A DNA stretch of 64,000 nucleotides from an uncultured bacterium (GCA_949294335.1 CASFGO010000018.1:1-64000), one strand, 5' to 3'. Positions 9,304 through 18,763 are shown, numbered from the stretch's first letter. Numbers and translations: made by a program. The notes: generated by a model from the letters alone, not told the origin.

Positions 9304-10338
9304 ATGAAAGATAAGTTAAACAGTATTTATGAATTAGCTAGTAAAGATATAGAAAATGCACAATCAAGTGCTGATTTAGAAGAAGTTAAATTAAAATATT
9401 TAAGCCGTAAGGGTGAATTCAACTCAATAAAAAAAGGTTTAAAGGATCTGTCTGTTGAAGATAAGAAGATTGTAGGAGCTTTAGCTAATGAAATTACAGA
9501 AAAGTTAGAAACGGCTTTAAAAGAAAAATCAGAAATTTTTTATCGTAAAGAATTAGATGAAAAATTAAAACAAGAAAAAATTGATATTACCTTGCCTAGT
9601 AAATACATTGCACGTGGTAAAGTTCACCCTATTACTTCAACAACAAATGAAATAGTTTCTATATTCCAAACATTAGGATTTTCTCTTGTACCAACAGAGT
9701 ACGCTCCAGAAGTTGAAACAGAGTATTATAACTTTGATATGTTGAATGTACCAAAGAATCACCCTGCAAGAGATGTTCAAGATACATTCTTTACAAAACT
9801 TGCCCCAAATACTGTTTTAAGAAGTCAAACATCAAATGCACAAATTAGAACAATGGAAAATATGACTCCACCTATTAAAGTTATTGCTCCAGGTAGAGTT
9901 TATAGAAATGAAACAGTTAATGCACGTAAAAATAATTTCTTCCACCAAATAGAAGGTTTATATGTTGATAAAGATATAACTTTTGGGGATTTAAAAGGTG
10001 TTTTGAACGAGTTTATCAGAATATATTTTGGTTCTGCTCGCCCAACAAGATTTAGAAGTAGTTTCTTCCCATTTACTGAACCATCAGCAGAAGTTGATGT
10101 TCAATGTATAATGTGCCAAGGTAAAGGTTGTAGAACTTGTAGTGGTACAGGCTGGCTAGAAGTTCTAGGTTGTGGTATGGTCGATGTTAATGTATTAAAA
10201 GGTGTTGGTATTGACCCTGAAGTTTATACAGGCTTTGCATTTGGAATGGGGATAGAACGTTTATCAATGCTAAAATATGCAATAGATGATATTCGTTTAT
10301 TCTTTAATAACGATGAAAGATTTTTACAACAGTTTTAA
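9304..10338 (+). CDS. pheS: phenylalanine-tRNA ligase alpha subunit
   Basis: The 344-residue protein has an N-terminal coiled-coil (1-90) and a class II catalytic core: motif 2 region RVYRNETVNARKNNFFHQIEGL and motif 3 GFAFGMGIERLSML. A cysteine-rich insert (CIMCQGKGCRTCSG) lies before LEVLGCGMVD, as in many PheS proteins. It pairs with PheT to charge tRNA-Phe; pheT is not next to it here, so the subunits are encoded apart. GAGGAAG precedes the ATG. Confidence 0.94.
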   Translation: MKDKLNSIYELASKDIENAQSSADLEEVKLKYLSRKGEFNSIKKGLKDLSVEDKKIVGALANEITEKLETALKEKSEIFYRKELDEKLKQEKIDITLPSKYIARGKVHPITSTTNEIVSIFQTLGFSLVPTEYAPEVETEYYNFDMLNVPKNHPARDVQDTFFTKLAPNTVLRSQTSNAQIRTMENMTPPIKVIAPGRVYRNETVNARKNNFFHQIEGLYVDKDITFGDLKGVLNEFIRIYFGSARPTRFRSSFFPFTEPSAEVDVQCIMCQGKGCRTCSGTGWLEVLGCGMVDVNVLKGVGIDPEVYTGFAFGMGIERLSMLKYAIDDIRLFFNNDERFLQQF

Positions 10339-10350
10339 TAATTAACAATA

Positions 10351-10839
10351 TTATATTTTGGTATTTATGTGGCTAAAACCATGTGCTATACCATTATATA
10401 AAGTTGATAGAGCAAGAACTCCAGCTGCAATTTTGCATTTTGTTCCTTTAAATGCAAGAGTTCCTATTGATGCAGCTAATGGTACTATATTAGAGAAGGA
10501 ATTTCCTAAGAATCCTCCTATATACCCAATAGTAGCATTCCAAGCTCCTCTTATCCTATTGCTTAATTCCCATTTAAACATACCTTTTTTTATTTTACTG
10601 GTCAAATGACTTTTATTTGTAAGATATTCTGTGTTTTTAAAATATTTTAATGCAGCATCAGCATTTCCTGTATGTTTTTTATCATAAGCTTTAAGTTTTG
10701 CATTTGCATGTGCATCATAAATAATTGCACCAACCCCTATCGTTCCTGCAATTTTTGCGGCTTTTTCTATGGTAGAAAGAGTTTTAAAATTTGCTATTTT
10801 TGATGATATACTTGGCGGTATTCTTACTGGTATTCTCAT
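10351..10839 (-). CDS. hypothetical protein with hydrophobic segments
   Basis: The 162-residue protein is basic and Ala/Gly-rich, with hydrophobic stretches near 30-45 (AGTIGVGAIIYDA), 105-130 and 135-155 that could be membrane-inserted. No known family is recognised. Its ATG shares one base with the TAA of the upstream gene (TAATG), so the two are translationally coupled. Its 3' end lies 12 bp from the pheS stop, convergent. Confidence 0.6.
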   Translation of the reverse strand: MRIPVRIPPSISSKIANFKTLSTIEKAAKIAGTIGVGAIIYDAHANAKLKAYDKKHTGNADAALKYFKNTEYLTNKSHLTSKIKKGMFKWELSNRIRGAWNATIGYIGGFLGNSFSNIVPLAASIGTLAFKGTKCKIAAGVLALSTLYNGIAHGFSHINTKI

Positions 10840-11504
10840 TAGTCACTTATCCCTTTACTTCCACTATTAGATACTGGTACATCAACTAATTTAGTAGGTG
10901 ATGACATTTTTAATAATATATTCATCGCAGTTGCGGCATCTGAACCATTTCTTGATTTGTCATTATTTGCCATATCGGTTAATATTTTAACAGTTGTGTC
11001 ATTCCCTTGAGCTAATTGCGTTTCAAGAGCTGTTAAAGCAGTTGCCTTAACCTTATGACATGCAGGATCTTGCAACATTTTATTTATTAATGCATTTAAT
11101 GCTGCATCGTTATATCTTGTTCTATCTTCATCTAATCTTTTTAAAACATCTTGAGCTGCCATCTTTCTTATTTCTTCTGATGGACTATTTAAGAACTGTT
11201 CAAGATTTTTTATATATTGATCTGTAAGAACTTGTACTCTTTTTTTTCTTGTATTTTGTGGTGGTTGTTGTACTGGCCCCATTGGTCCCATAAATGGAGC
11301 ATAAGGATAGCCACCATAATTATTTATATAATAATTCCCAGGATAAGCTTGTCCTGCTTGAGGACCATTATTAGAATCCACTGTACAAACTGGTGGTGCC
11401 TTTAATAATGGAGAATCTGGAGGAAGTTTTGTTGGGTCTATGACATTACAAGTAATGTTGACTCCAGCATAACTTGGATATTTATTGTTTACAGTATTAT
11501 CCAT
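10839..11504 (-). CDS. HEAT-like helical repeat protein with Pro/Gly/Tyr-rich N-terminus
   Basis: The 221-residue protein begins with about 80 residues of low-complexity sequence rich in Pro, Gly, Asn and Tyr, then a basic patch (TRKKR) and a helical region (about 90-205). In that region motifs such as NSPSEEIRKMAAQDVLKRL, DAALNALINKML and VKATALTALETQLA recur, consistent with HEAT/ARM-type repeats. It is probably a protein-binding protein; no function is known. It is coupled to the downstream unknown gene by a one-base overlap. Confidence 0.6.
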   Translation of the reverse strand: MDNTVNNKYPSYAGVNITCNVIDPTKLPPDSPLLKAPPVCTVDSNNGPQAGQAYPGNYYINNYGGYPYAPFMGPMGPVQQPPQNTRKKRVQVLTDQYIKNLEQFLNSPSEEIRKMAAQDVLKRLDEDRTRYNDAALNALINKMLQDPACHKVKATALTALETQLAQGNDTTVKILTDMANNDKSRNGSDAATAMNILLKMSSPTKLVDVPVSNSGSKGISD

Positions 11505-11655
11505 ACACTTAACCTTTCACATATATAAAGTTCTTTTAATAAAAAAAATTGCTAAATTGTAACTTTATGTAAACTTTTTTTGTTACAATAGCAAAAAAAA
11601 TATTTACAAGGTTTAGAATACATGTGCAGTGTTATAAATAGGAGTGTTAGTTAAT

Positions 11656-12657
11656 ATGAAAATGACAGTGTTAGTCAACAGTGAAAGCGGTATTCCATAT
11701 GTTCAATATGGAACAGATCGTCAAAAAGCCAAAGCTACAAAATTTGCTAATGCAAATAATAAAGAACTTAATGGTATGGCTTATGCTATTAATGATAGAA
11801 AACAAAGAAATAGTAAGTTTGCAAAAAATATAGGAAAAGCAGTAATGTCTCTACCTGTAATAGCTGGTGTAGCTGCAGCTATTGCAACAAAAGGGAAAGT
11901 GTCAGGGAAAACATTAGCAGGTTTAAAATCATTTGGAGTAACAGCAGGTGCTATGGGAATCGCTTCTGGAGTAGTTGCTGCGAATGAAGTTGCGGCTGCA
12001 AAAAGCCCTAAACTAAAAAAAGCAGAGAAAAAACATCCTTTATTATCATTTGCCGGTTTAACAGCAATTGCAACAGGAGCAGTAGTTGCTGCTGATGCAG
12101 GTTTAAAGAAAATTTCTCCTAAAGCTGCAGAAAAACTAACCAAGTTAGCTAAACAAGTTAAATTAGATAAATTAGCAAATAAAATGGATAAGGCACCTGA
12201 AGCAATCAGAACTTTTGCATCTTCAGTTGCAGCAAAAGTCTCACTTCCTAAAGGTGTAAAAGAAAAATTATCAACTTTATCAAGTAAAATTAAAATGCCA
12301 CAATTCTTAAAAGATGGTTATGCTAGAGTTGCAAATCTTGAATCAACAAAAACTGCTGTATCAGCAATGAAAAGAGCTGGTAATGCTATGTTAAAACATC
12401 CTGTAACAACAGCTTCTGCATTAATTGGTGCAGCAATAATCGGGCATGCTGTTAAACAAACAATGGAATTATCATCAACTAAATCAAAATTAAAAGAAAA
12501 ACAACTTCAAGTTGCAAATCAATTAGTTGATGCATATGCAATGGAAAATGAATCTTTAAAAACTGCAAATGCAAAAGCTGCAGATGCTATGGATAAAGGT
12601 AAAAATGTAATGGCAGAAGATGCTGCTGACAAAGTTGACAATACTGACGAAGAATAA
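11656..12657 (+). CDS. hypothetical Ala/Lys-rich protein with hydrophobic segments
   Basis: The 333-residue protein is built of Ala/Lys-rich helices with glycine- and alanine-rich hydrophobic stretches at about 60-75, 90-108, 130-150 and 250-270. The C-terminal 50 residues are charged and probably coiled. ATG 11656 is chosen (GGAG 11 nt upstream) over an in-frame GTG at 11644. It is divergent from the HEAT-like gene and ends at a strong terminator. No family is recognised; it resembles the 10351-10839 product only in composition. Confidence 0.6.
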   Translation: MKMTVLVNSESGIPYVQYGTDRQKAKATKFANANNKELNGMAYAINDRKQRNSKFAKNIGKAVMSLPVIAGVAAAIATKGKVSGKTLAGLKSFGVTAGAMGIASGVVAANEVAAAKSPKLKKAEKKHPLLSFAGLTAIATGAVVAADAGLKKISPKAAEKLTKLAKQVKLDKLANKMDKAPEAIRTFASSVAAKVSLPKGVKEKLSTLSSKIKMPQFLKDGYARVANLESTKTAVSAMKRAGNAMLKHPVTTASALIGAAIIGHAVKQTMELSSTKSKLKEKQLQVANQLVDAYAMENESLKTANAKAADAMDKGKNVMAEDAADKVDNTDEE

Positions 12658-12681
12658 TAATAGATAAAACAATATAATGTG

Positions 12682-12718
12682 AACAGTCTTGAAGAATTTC
12701 TTCAGGGCTGTTTTTTGT
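12682..12718 (+). terminator. intrinsic terminator between the Ala/Lys-rich gene and radA
   Basis: A 13-bp stem with two G-U pairs (from AACAGTC to GGCTGTT) and a 5-nt loop is followed by a T-run. The radA -10 box begins only a few bases after the T-run. Confidence 0.8.
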
Positions 12719-12720
12719 TA

Positions 12721-12726
12721 TATAAT
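12721..12726 (+). promoter_or_regulatory. radA -10 box 6 nt before ATG
   Basis: A perfect TATAAT is followed by 6 nt and the radA ATG. The -35 region is weak and there is no Shine-Dalgarno, so a leaderless mRNA is predicted. Confidence 0.55.
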
Positions 12727-12732
12727 TAGATT

Positions 12733-14106
12733 ATGGCTAAAATAAAAACAAAATTTGTTTGTCAACAATGTGGATATGAAACAGCTCGTTATATGGGGAA
12801 ATGCCCAGAATGTGGAAATTGGGAATCTTTTGTTGAAGAAACAATTAATAATGAATCACAACAAAAAAATACAAGAATTATACTTGATACATTACCTCCA
12901 ACACCAATTAACAATATAAAAATTGGAGAAGAAATAAGAATCCCAACAAATATTTCAGAATTTGATAGAGTTTTAGGTGGTGGACTTGTTCAAGGATCTT
13001 TAGTTTTAATAGCAGGAGACCCCGGAATTGGGAAATCAACAATTCTTTTACAATCAAGTAACGAACTTTGCAGGCAAGATAAAAAAGTTTTATACGTATC
13101 AGCGGAAGAATCTGCTAGTCAAATTAAATTAAGAGCAGATAGATTAAATATATCAAATAATAATTTATATATATACCCTCAAACTAATTTTGATTCAATA
13201 AAACACCAAATTACAACAGAAAAACCCGATGTTGTTGTAATCGACAGTATTCAAGCAATATATTCATCTGATATTCAAAGTTCTGCAGGAAGCGTATCTC
13301 AGATAAGAGAATGTTGTAATGCATTAATGCAAATAGCAAAACAAGAAAATATAACCATCATTGTAATCGGGCATGTTACCAAAGAAGGTAATATCGCAGG
13401 ACCTAAGATTCTTGAACATATGGTTGATACTGTTATTCAATTTGAAGGGGATAAATACAAATCATATAGAATTTTACGAGCTGTTAAAAACCGTTTTGGT
13501 AATACTTCTGAAGTTGGGATTTTTGAAATGGGGGAAAAAGGATTAAAAGAAGTTATCAATCCTAGCGAACTATTCTTAAAAGAATACCAACAATCACAAG
13601 CAACAGGAAGTGTAATTATTGTAACTAATGAAGGTACACGTCCTATGCTTGTTGAAATACAAGCGTTAGTAGGTACAACACCTTATCCTACACCAAGACG
13701 TGTTACTAATGGTGTCGATTTAAGTAGAGTGTTACAAATACTTGCAGTATTAGAAAAAAGAGTTGGTCTAAATTTATCAAAACAAGATGTATATGTAAAT
13801 GTTATTGGCGGAATCGATATCCAAGAGCCTGCAGCAGACTTAGGAATTGCATTAGCTGTTGCAACTTGTGCTAGAGATGTTGTTATTGACCCTCATACAG
13901 CAATTGTTGGTGAAGTTGGTTTATCTGGAGAAATTAGAGCTGTTAATAATATTGAAAAAAGAATTAAAGAAGTCCAAAAATTAGGTTTCAAAAAAATAAT
14001 TATTCCACAATCTAACAATGTTGAGGAAAAATTTGATGGAATCAAAATTGTAAAAGTTGGTAAAATTATTGAAGCAATCACAGCTTGTATTACTGCAAAT
14101 AATTAG
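12733..14106 (+). CDS. radA: DNA repair protein RadA (Sms)
   Basis: The 457-residue protein has the N-terminal zinc finger (CQQCGYE..CPECGNW), a RecA-like ATPase with Walker A GDPGIGKST and Walker B VVVIDSIQ, the RadA-specific KNRFG motif, and a C-terminal Lon-like domain. RadA is a branch-migration helicase in recombinational repair. The 3' end overlaps the convergent glycosyltransferase by 17 bp. Confidence 0.94.
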   Translation: MAKIKTKFVCQQCGYETARYMGKCPECGNWESFVEETINNESQQKNTRIILDTLPPTPINNIKIGEEIRIPTNISEFDRVLGGGLVQGSLVLIAGDPGIGKSTILLQSSNELCRQDKKVLYVSAEESASQIKLRADRLNISNNNLYIYPQTNFDSIKHQITTEKPDVVVIDSIQAIYSSDIQSSAGSVSQIRECCNALMQIAKQENITIIVIGHVTKEGNIAGPKILEHMVDTVIQFEGDKYKSYRILRAVKNRFGNTSEVGIFEMGEKGLKEVINPSELFLKEYQQSQATGSVIIVTNEGTRPMLVEIQALVGTTPYPTPRRVTNGVDLSRVLQILAVLEKRVGLNLSKQDVYVNVIGGIDIQEPAADLGIALAVATCARDVVIDPHTAIVGEVGLSGEIRAVNNIEKRIKEVQKLGFKKIIIPQSNNVEEKFDGIKIVKVGKIIEAITACITANN

Positions 14107-15007
14107 AAATTAATTTATCATATTTATCTGAGCCAATATAAGGCTTAATTTGCTCCATAAATACATACTTTTGTTCTTCAGGAATATGTGGTAAGTGGAT
14201 TAAAAACATTAAGTAAACATAATCTTGATAATAGTTTTCATATTTTTTATAAAAATCAATATCTTCTAATATTTGTTTTAAGGCTTTAAATGCTTCAATA
14301 ATATCAAAATGTACATTATCAATACCAGTTGAAATAGATTTTGAAGTTACACAGTAGTTATAATATTTTTTTTCAACAAATAATACTCTATTAAAAAACA
14401 AATGAGCATTAACATTAAAGCAAGAATCTTCTTGCATTTTACAATTTGGAAAGTAAACATGGCATTCTTTGATAATTTTTGATTTATATACCTTATTCCA
14501 GATTGGCCCAGCAAAAAGAGTTATAATATTTGCTTTTATATCAGAAATATACATCGGCATATCATAATAAATGATTTTCTTTCCCATTCTGATATTCATT
14601 GCTTCTGCTAAAGATGAAGTTGTAACTGTATTATTTTCAGTATAAATAACATCATAATTACAATGAACACAATCTACATCATATTTTTTAGCTACATTAT
14701 ATAAATCTTGATACATATTAGGCTCTATATAATCATCAGCATCAACAAAAGCAATAAATTCTCCTTCTGCAATATCAATTCCCTTATTTCTAGCAACTCC
14801 TTGACCAGAATTAACTTGTTGAATTAATTTTATTCGATTATCATTTTTTATATATTCATTTAATATTTCTAATGAATTATCAGTTGAACCATCATCAATG
14901 CAAATAATTTCTATATCAAAAAGTGTTTGATTGACAATTGAATCTAAACATCTTTTTAAATATCTCTCTGCATTATATATAGGAACTATTACAGATACTT
15001 TTACCAT
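14090..15007 (-). CDS. family 2 glycosyltransferase
   Basis: The 305-residue protein begins with the GT-A fold signature VSVIVPIYNAERYL..CLDSIVNQT and IICIDDGSTDNS, and has DADDY as the metal-binding DXD-type motif. It probably transfers a sugar from a nucleotide-sugar in cell-surface polysaccharide synthesis; donor and acceptor are unknown. It is a single gene, convergent with radA. A TAATAT box lies 7 nt before the ATG and no Shine-Dalgarno is seen. Confidence 0.85.
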   Translation of the reverse strand: MVKVSVIVPIYNAERYLKRCLDSIVNQTLFDIEIICIDDGSTDNSLEILNEYIKNDNRIKLIQQVNSGQGVARNKGIDIAEGEFIAFVDADDYIEPNMYQDLYNVAKKYDVDCVHCNYDVIYTENNTVTTSSLAEAMNIRMGKKIIYYDMPMYISDIKANIITLFAGPIWNKVYKSKIIKECHVYFPNCKMQEDSCFNVNAHLFFNRVLFVEKKYYNYCVTSKSISTGIDNVHFDIIEAFKALKQILEDIDFYKKYENYYQDYVYLMFLIHLPHIPEEQKYVFMEQIKPYIGSDKYDKLISNYLQ

Positions 15008-15116
15008 AATTTATATATTATCAAAATTTAATATATAGAACAAGAATATATAATTATGGTGTTATTTTTACACTAGTAAAAGTCTGAAATAGCTCTCTAG
15101 GACTATGTTTTACCCC

Positions 15117-15144
15117 TTGAAAAACATTTTTAATTTGTTATAAT
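15117..15144 (+). promoter_or_regulatory. strong sigma70-type promoter of a small gene
   Basis: TTGAAA (15117-15122), a 16-nt spacer and a perfect TATAAT (15139-15144) lie 25 nt before the ATG at 15170. Confidence 0.65.
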
Positions 15145-15169
15145 ATATGTGTAATTCGAGGTGTTTATT

Positions 15170-15382
15170 ATGAAAGTTATGTTTGAACCATCCATTGGTA
15201 CAAATTTTTCGTGCTGTGGAAAAAATCGTATTGCCAAAAGTGCAACAACAGAACTACCAATTAAACATGAAGGTTACTCTAACGAAGAAATTTATAATGC
15301 TATTATGAATTTCAAAAATAGACTAACAAGAGTTTTTACAAGACAAGAAAGCCCTAATAAAAGTATTGATGCCTTTGCATAA
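15170..15382 (+). CDS. hypothetical small protein
   Basis: The 70-residue protein starts MKVMFEPSIGTNFSCCGKNR and ends in an amphipathic basic segment. ATG 15170 is chosen because GAGGTG lies upstream; an in-frame GTG at 15161 would overlap that site. A near-consensus promoter precedes it, which supports a real gene. It has two adjacent Cys residues and no membrane segment. No family is recognised. It ends 2 bp before the obgE stop, convergent. Confidence 0.6.
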   Translation: MKVMFEPSIGTNFSCCGKNRIAKSATTELPIKHEGYSNEEIYNAIMNFKNRLTRVFTRQESPNKSIDAFA

Positions 15383-15384
15383 AC

Positions 15385-16689
15385 TTAATAGCCTGAGCCT
15401 TCATCCCATAATGTGTCATCATAGTGTGTAAGTTCAAGATGACCTATAATAAGTGTGTTTCCATTTTTAATACCAAGCTTATTTAGTTCATCAAAAACAC
15501 CCATAGATGTTAATATTCCTTGTAATCTTATTATTTGTTCAGGGTTTCTTGCGTCAGTTACGCTTGCAAGACGAGAAATTTTTCCGCCTTCTACAACAAA
15601 TGTATTTTTATCAAGTTTGAAGATTTCAAATGCGCTATCATCATTGTTATATGCGCCTTCATCTTCTTCTACAATTACTTCAACAATTGGTCTTTCTATT
15701 TCATCTACTTTTTGAGAAATATATTGTAAAAGATCATCAACATTTTGTTTTGTCGCTGCAGACATTGTAAAGATTTTTTCATTCGGAAGCATTTTTTGAA
15801 ATTCTTCTAATACTGATTGTGTTTTGTCTTCGTCAACGGCATCAATTTTATTCAAAACGACTATTTGATATCTATGAGCAAGTGCTTCTGAATGTTTTTT
15901 TAATTCTTCATTAATCTTGAGATATGTATCAATAGGATTTTCAGCAGTTAAATCAACAATGTGAACTAAGAACCTACATCTTTCAACATGTCGTAAAAAT
16001 TCATGACCTAGTCCTACCCCCTCACTTGCACCTTCGATTAACCCAGGGATATCAGCAACAACATAACCATCTCCGTTCCATTTTTTTACAACCCCCAAGT
16101 TTGGAACAAGAGTTGTAAATGGATAATCTGCGATTTTAGGTTTTGCAGAACTTATTACACTAATAAATGTTGATTTCCCTGCATTAGGCATACCAAGTAG
16201 CCCAACATCAGCGATTAATTTTAACTCTAAATCAACTAGTCTTTCAATTCCAGGTTCTCCAGGTTCACAGAATTGAGGAGCTCTTTTTTGAGCAGATGCA
16301 AAACGAGCATTTCCTCGTCCCCCACGACCACCTTTTGCAATTAAAACAGTTTGACCTTCTTCTGTTAAATCAGCAATTACTTTACCTGTGGCATCATCTT
16401 TTACAATAGTACCTAATGGAACTTTTATATATAAATGCTTTGCACAACGTCCGTGCATTCCTTTAATCCCACCATTTTGACCATTGTCAGCTTTAAATAC
16501 TGAACGATATTTAAAATCTAATAGTGTTGCAAGGCATCTGTCAGCAACAAAGTATACATCGCCTCCATTGCCACCATCGCCACCTGCAGGCCCGCCTTTA
16601 TCAACATATTTTTCTCTACGCCAAGCAACCATACCGTTGCCGCCACGTCCTGATACTAATTTAATTTTTGTTTTATCTATAAATTGCAT
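15385..16689 (-). CDS. obgE: GTPase ObgE/CgtA
   Basis: The 434-residue protein has the glycine-rich Obg fold (1-158), a GTPase domain with G1 GMPNAGKST, G3 DIPGLIEGA and G4 LNKID, and the C-terminal OCT domain (about 345-425), giving the full Obg-OCT architecture. It acts in 50S ribosome assembly and stress signalling. AGGAT lies about 7 nt upstream of the ATG. It is divergent from tsaD, 33 bp away. Confidence 0.95.
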   Translation of the reverse strand: MQFIDKTKIKLVSGRGGNGMVAWRREKYVDKGGPAGGDGGNGGDVYFVADRCLATLLDFKYRSVFKADNGQNGGIKGMHGRCAKHLYIKVPLGTIVKDDATGKVIADLTEEGQTVLIAKGGRGGRGNARFASAQKRAPQFCEPGEPGIERLVDLELKLIADVGLLGMPNAGKSTFISVISSAKPKIADYPFTTLVPNLGVVKKWNGDGYVVADIPGLIEGASEGVGLGHEFLRHVERCRFLVHIVDLTAENPIDTYLKINEELKKHSEALAHRYQIVVLNKIDAVDEDKTQSVLEEFQKMLPNEKIFTMSAATKQNVDDLLQYISQKVDEIERPIVEVIVEEDEGAYNNDDSAFEIFKLDKNTFVVEGGKISRLASVTDARNPEQIIRLQGILTSMGVFDELNKLGIKNGNTLIIGHLELTHYDDTLWDEGSGY

Positions 16690-16716
16690 TGCTTTATCCT
16701 ATGATTGCTCTATAAT
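16689..16716 (+). promoter_or_regulatory. tsaD promoter, -10 box 6 nt before ATG
   Basis: TTGCTT (16689-16694), a 16-nt spacer and a perfect TATAAT (16711-16716) are followed by 6 nt and ATG 16723. Confidence 0.6.
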
Positions 16717-16722
16717 GGTACT

Positions 16723-17757
16723 ATGAACAAGACTAAAAATACATTATTTAGTAACACACCTGTTACATTAGATGAAAATAGTTACATTATGGCTATTGAA
16801 ACAAGTTGCGATGAAACTGCTTGCGCAATTGTTCAAGGTGGTAGAAAAGTTATTGCAAATACTGTTGCATCTCAAATTAAAACCCATGAACAATTTGGTG
16901 GTGTAATCCCTGAAATTGCAGCAAGAGAACATTTAGAAGCAATCAATGTAGTAATTGATAAAACATTTGAAGATGCAAATTTAAAGCCTGAAGATATTTC
17001 AGCATTTGCAGGAACTGTTGGACCTGGTTTAGTTGGATGTTTACTTGTTGGATTAAATGCAACAAAAACTCTTGCTCTTGTTCATGATAAACCATTTATT
17101 GGTGTTAATCATCTTAATGCTCATGTTAGTGCAAACTTTATTGATACAGATTTAGAACCTTCATTTATAGCTCTTTTAGTAAGTGGCGGACATACTCAAT
17201 TAATAGATGTTAAATCATACTCAGAGCTTGAAATAATTGGTGAAACTATTGATGATGCAGTAGGAGAAGCTTATGATAAAGTTGCAAGATTAATTGGCCT
17301 ACCATATCCAGGAGGCCCAAGATTAGATAAACTTGCTCACGAAGGTAATCCTTATGCGTTTAAGCTTCCTGAAGCAAAAGTTGGCGAATTTGATTTTAGT
17401 TTTAGCGGATTAAAAACAGCAGCATCAAGACTTGTAAAATCATTTGAAGGAAAGGAACTTCCACTAGCAGATATTTGTGCAAGTTTTCAGGAAACAGTTT
17501 CAGAAACTCTTATAAAAAAAGTTAAACACGCTCTTGAGGTTAAAGGTTATAATCAAGTTGTAATCGCTGGGGGAGTTGCTGCTAATTCTGAGATTAGAAG
17601 AAAAGTTTTTGAATTAGAAAAAGAAGGTTATAGAGTAAATGCACCTATAATGAAATATTGTACAGATAATGCTTCAATGGTTGCATCTTCTGCGTACTTC
17701 TTTGACAACACATTTGATGATGTTGATGTTGAAGCTTTCTCTCGTTGTAAGAATTAG
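16723..17757 (+). CDS. tsaD: tRNA N6-adenosine threonylcarbamoyltransferase
   Basis: The 344-residue protein has the Kae1/TsaD ASKHA fold: IETSCDETACA, GTVGPGLVGCLLVGL, the metal site NHLNAHV, LLVSGGHTQL, and VAGGVAANSE-like IAGGVAANSEIR. It installs the t6A37 modification on ANN-decoding tRNAs, with TsaB, TsaC and TsaE. ATG 16723 gives a 22-residue extension before the usual start at MAIETSC; the promoter position supports it, but an internal start at 16789 is possible. There is no Shine-Dalgarno for either. Confidence 0.92.
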   Translation: MNKTKNTLFSNTPVTLDENSYIMAIETSCDETACAIVQGGRKVIANTVASQIKTHEQFGGVIPEIAAREHLEAINVVIDKTFEDANLKPEDISAFAGTVGPGLVGCLLVGLNATKTLALVHDKPFIGVNHLNAHVSANFIDTDLEPSFIALLVSGGHTQLIDVKSYSELEIIGETIDDAVGEAYDKVARLIGLPYPGGPRLDKLAHEGNPYAFKLPEAKVGEFDFSFSGLKTAASRLVKSFEGKELPLADICASFQETVSETLIKKVKHALEVKGYNQVVIAGGVAANSEIRRKVFELEKEGYRVNAPIMKYCTDNASMVASSAYFFDNTFDDVDVEAFSRCKN

Positions 17758-17819
17758 GAAAAACAAGAGTAAATATATTAATCTAGATTATTATAGCTTG
17801 TGATATAATAAATCTTGCT

Positions 17820-18746
17820 ATGAAAAAGATTTTTATTATTTTAATATTTTTTGTTCTTAATTTAAGCATACAAACATTCGCAAATACAACTTACGATAAA
17901 TCAATAAAATTAGGTGATAAAGCTTTTGATAATAAAAATTTTGATAAAGCATTATCTCATTATAGTTATGCTATTAAACTTGAACCTAAAAAAGCTAATG
18001 CATATATAAATCGTTCAATCGTTTATTCTTTTAAAGATGAACATTCAAATGCAATTGATGACTTAACATTAGCAATTAAATATGCCCCAAACAATCAATA
18101 TGCATATAATAATCGTGCATTAGAATATTTAACAACAAATAAATATAAAAAAGCTATTAGAGATTTTACCAAAGCAATTAAAATAAACCCCAAAGATGCC
18201 GACTATTATGCAAATAGAGCTTTATGTTATTTTTATATAAATAATAAAAAATTAGCCAAAGAAGATTTTGATAAAGCTTTTTCTATTGATAAAAATAATG
18301 AAATTGCTATAATGAATTTTGCACGAACTTTAGAACTTAGTCATAGATATAAAGAAGCTATTGAAGTTTATTCATATCCTGCAAATAAATGCCACAATAG
18401 AAATGCTAAAATATATATGGAAAGATGCAAAGATAAATTAATATTGCAAGAAATGGGATATAATAACATTTGGATTGATTATATATATGAAACTCAAACC
18501 AAAATTCTTTCAAATTGGAAACCTCCATTTAGTAAAGAATCTTACTTTGCAATTGCATATATTACAGTTGATCCTAATGGAACTCTTCTTAATATAGACC
18601 TTTCGAAAAATACAAACACAAATAAAGGAGATGAAGCAATAATTAAAGCAATTTTTTCATCTACACCTTTTTATGAAATACCACACGGTCTAAAGAAAAA
18701 AAATATAACAATGATTATACCTTTTTATTATAAAAACTCAAAATAA
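17820..18746 (+). CDS. secreted TPR protein with TonB-like C-terminal domain
   Basis: The 308-residue protein starts with a signal peptide (MKKIFIILIFFVLNL..FA, cleavage near 21). At least four tetratricopeptide repeats follow (about 25-170; for example KALSHYSYAIKLEPKKANAYINR). The last 85 residues (LSNWKPPF to a final aromatic strand) fit the TonB/TolA C-terminal pattern: AYITVDPNGTLLNIDL, an Asp-containing helix and PF..IPHGLKKKNITMIIPF. It probably acts in the periplasm. TATAAT lies 10 nt before the ATG. It is followed closely by the kelch protein gene. Confidence 0.7.
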   Translation: MKKIFIILIFFVLNLSIQTFANTTYDKSIKLGDKAFDNKNFDKALSHYSYAIKLEPKKANAYINRSIVYSFKDEHSNAIDDLTLAIKYAPNNQYAYNNRALEYLTTNKYKKAIRDFTKAIKINPKDADYYANRALCYFYINNKKLAKEDFDKAFSIDKNNEIAIMNFARTLELSHRYKEAIEVYSYPANKCHNRNAKIYMERCKDKLILQEMGYNNIWIDYIYETQTKILSNWKPPFSKESYFAIAYITVDPNGTLLNIDLSKNTNTNKGDEAIIKAIFSSTPFYEIPHGLKKKNITMIIPFYYKNSK

Positions 18747-18763
18747 AAGAAAAGAGGAATCAT

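Noticed and set aside
15455..15729. Two + strand open frames inside obgE
   Set aside because: They are shadows of obgE, which has full family motifs, and they lack ribosome-binding sites.
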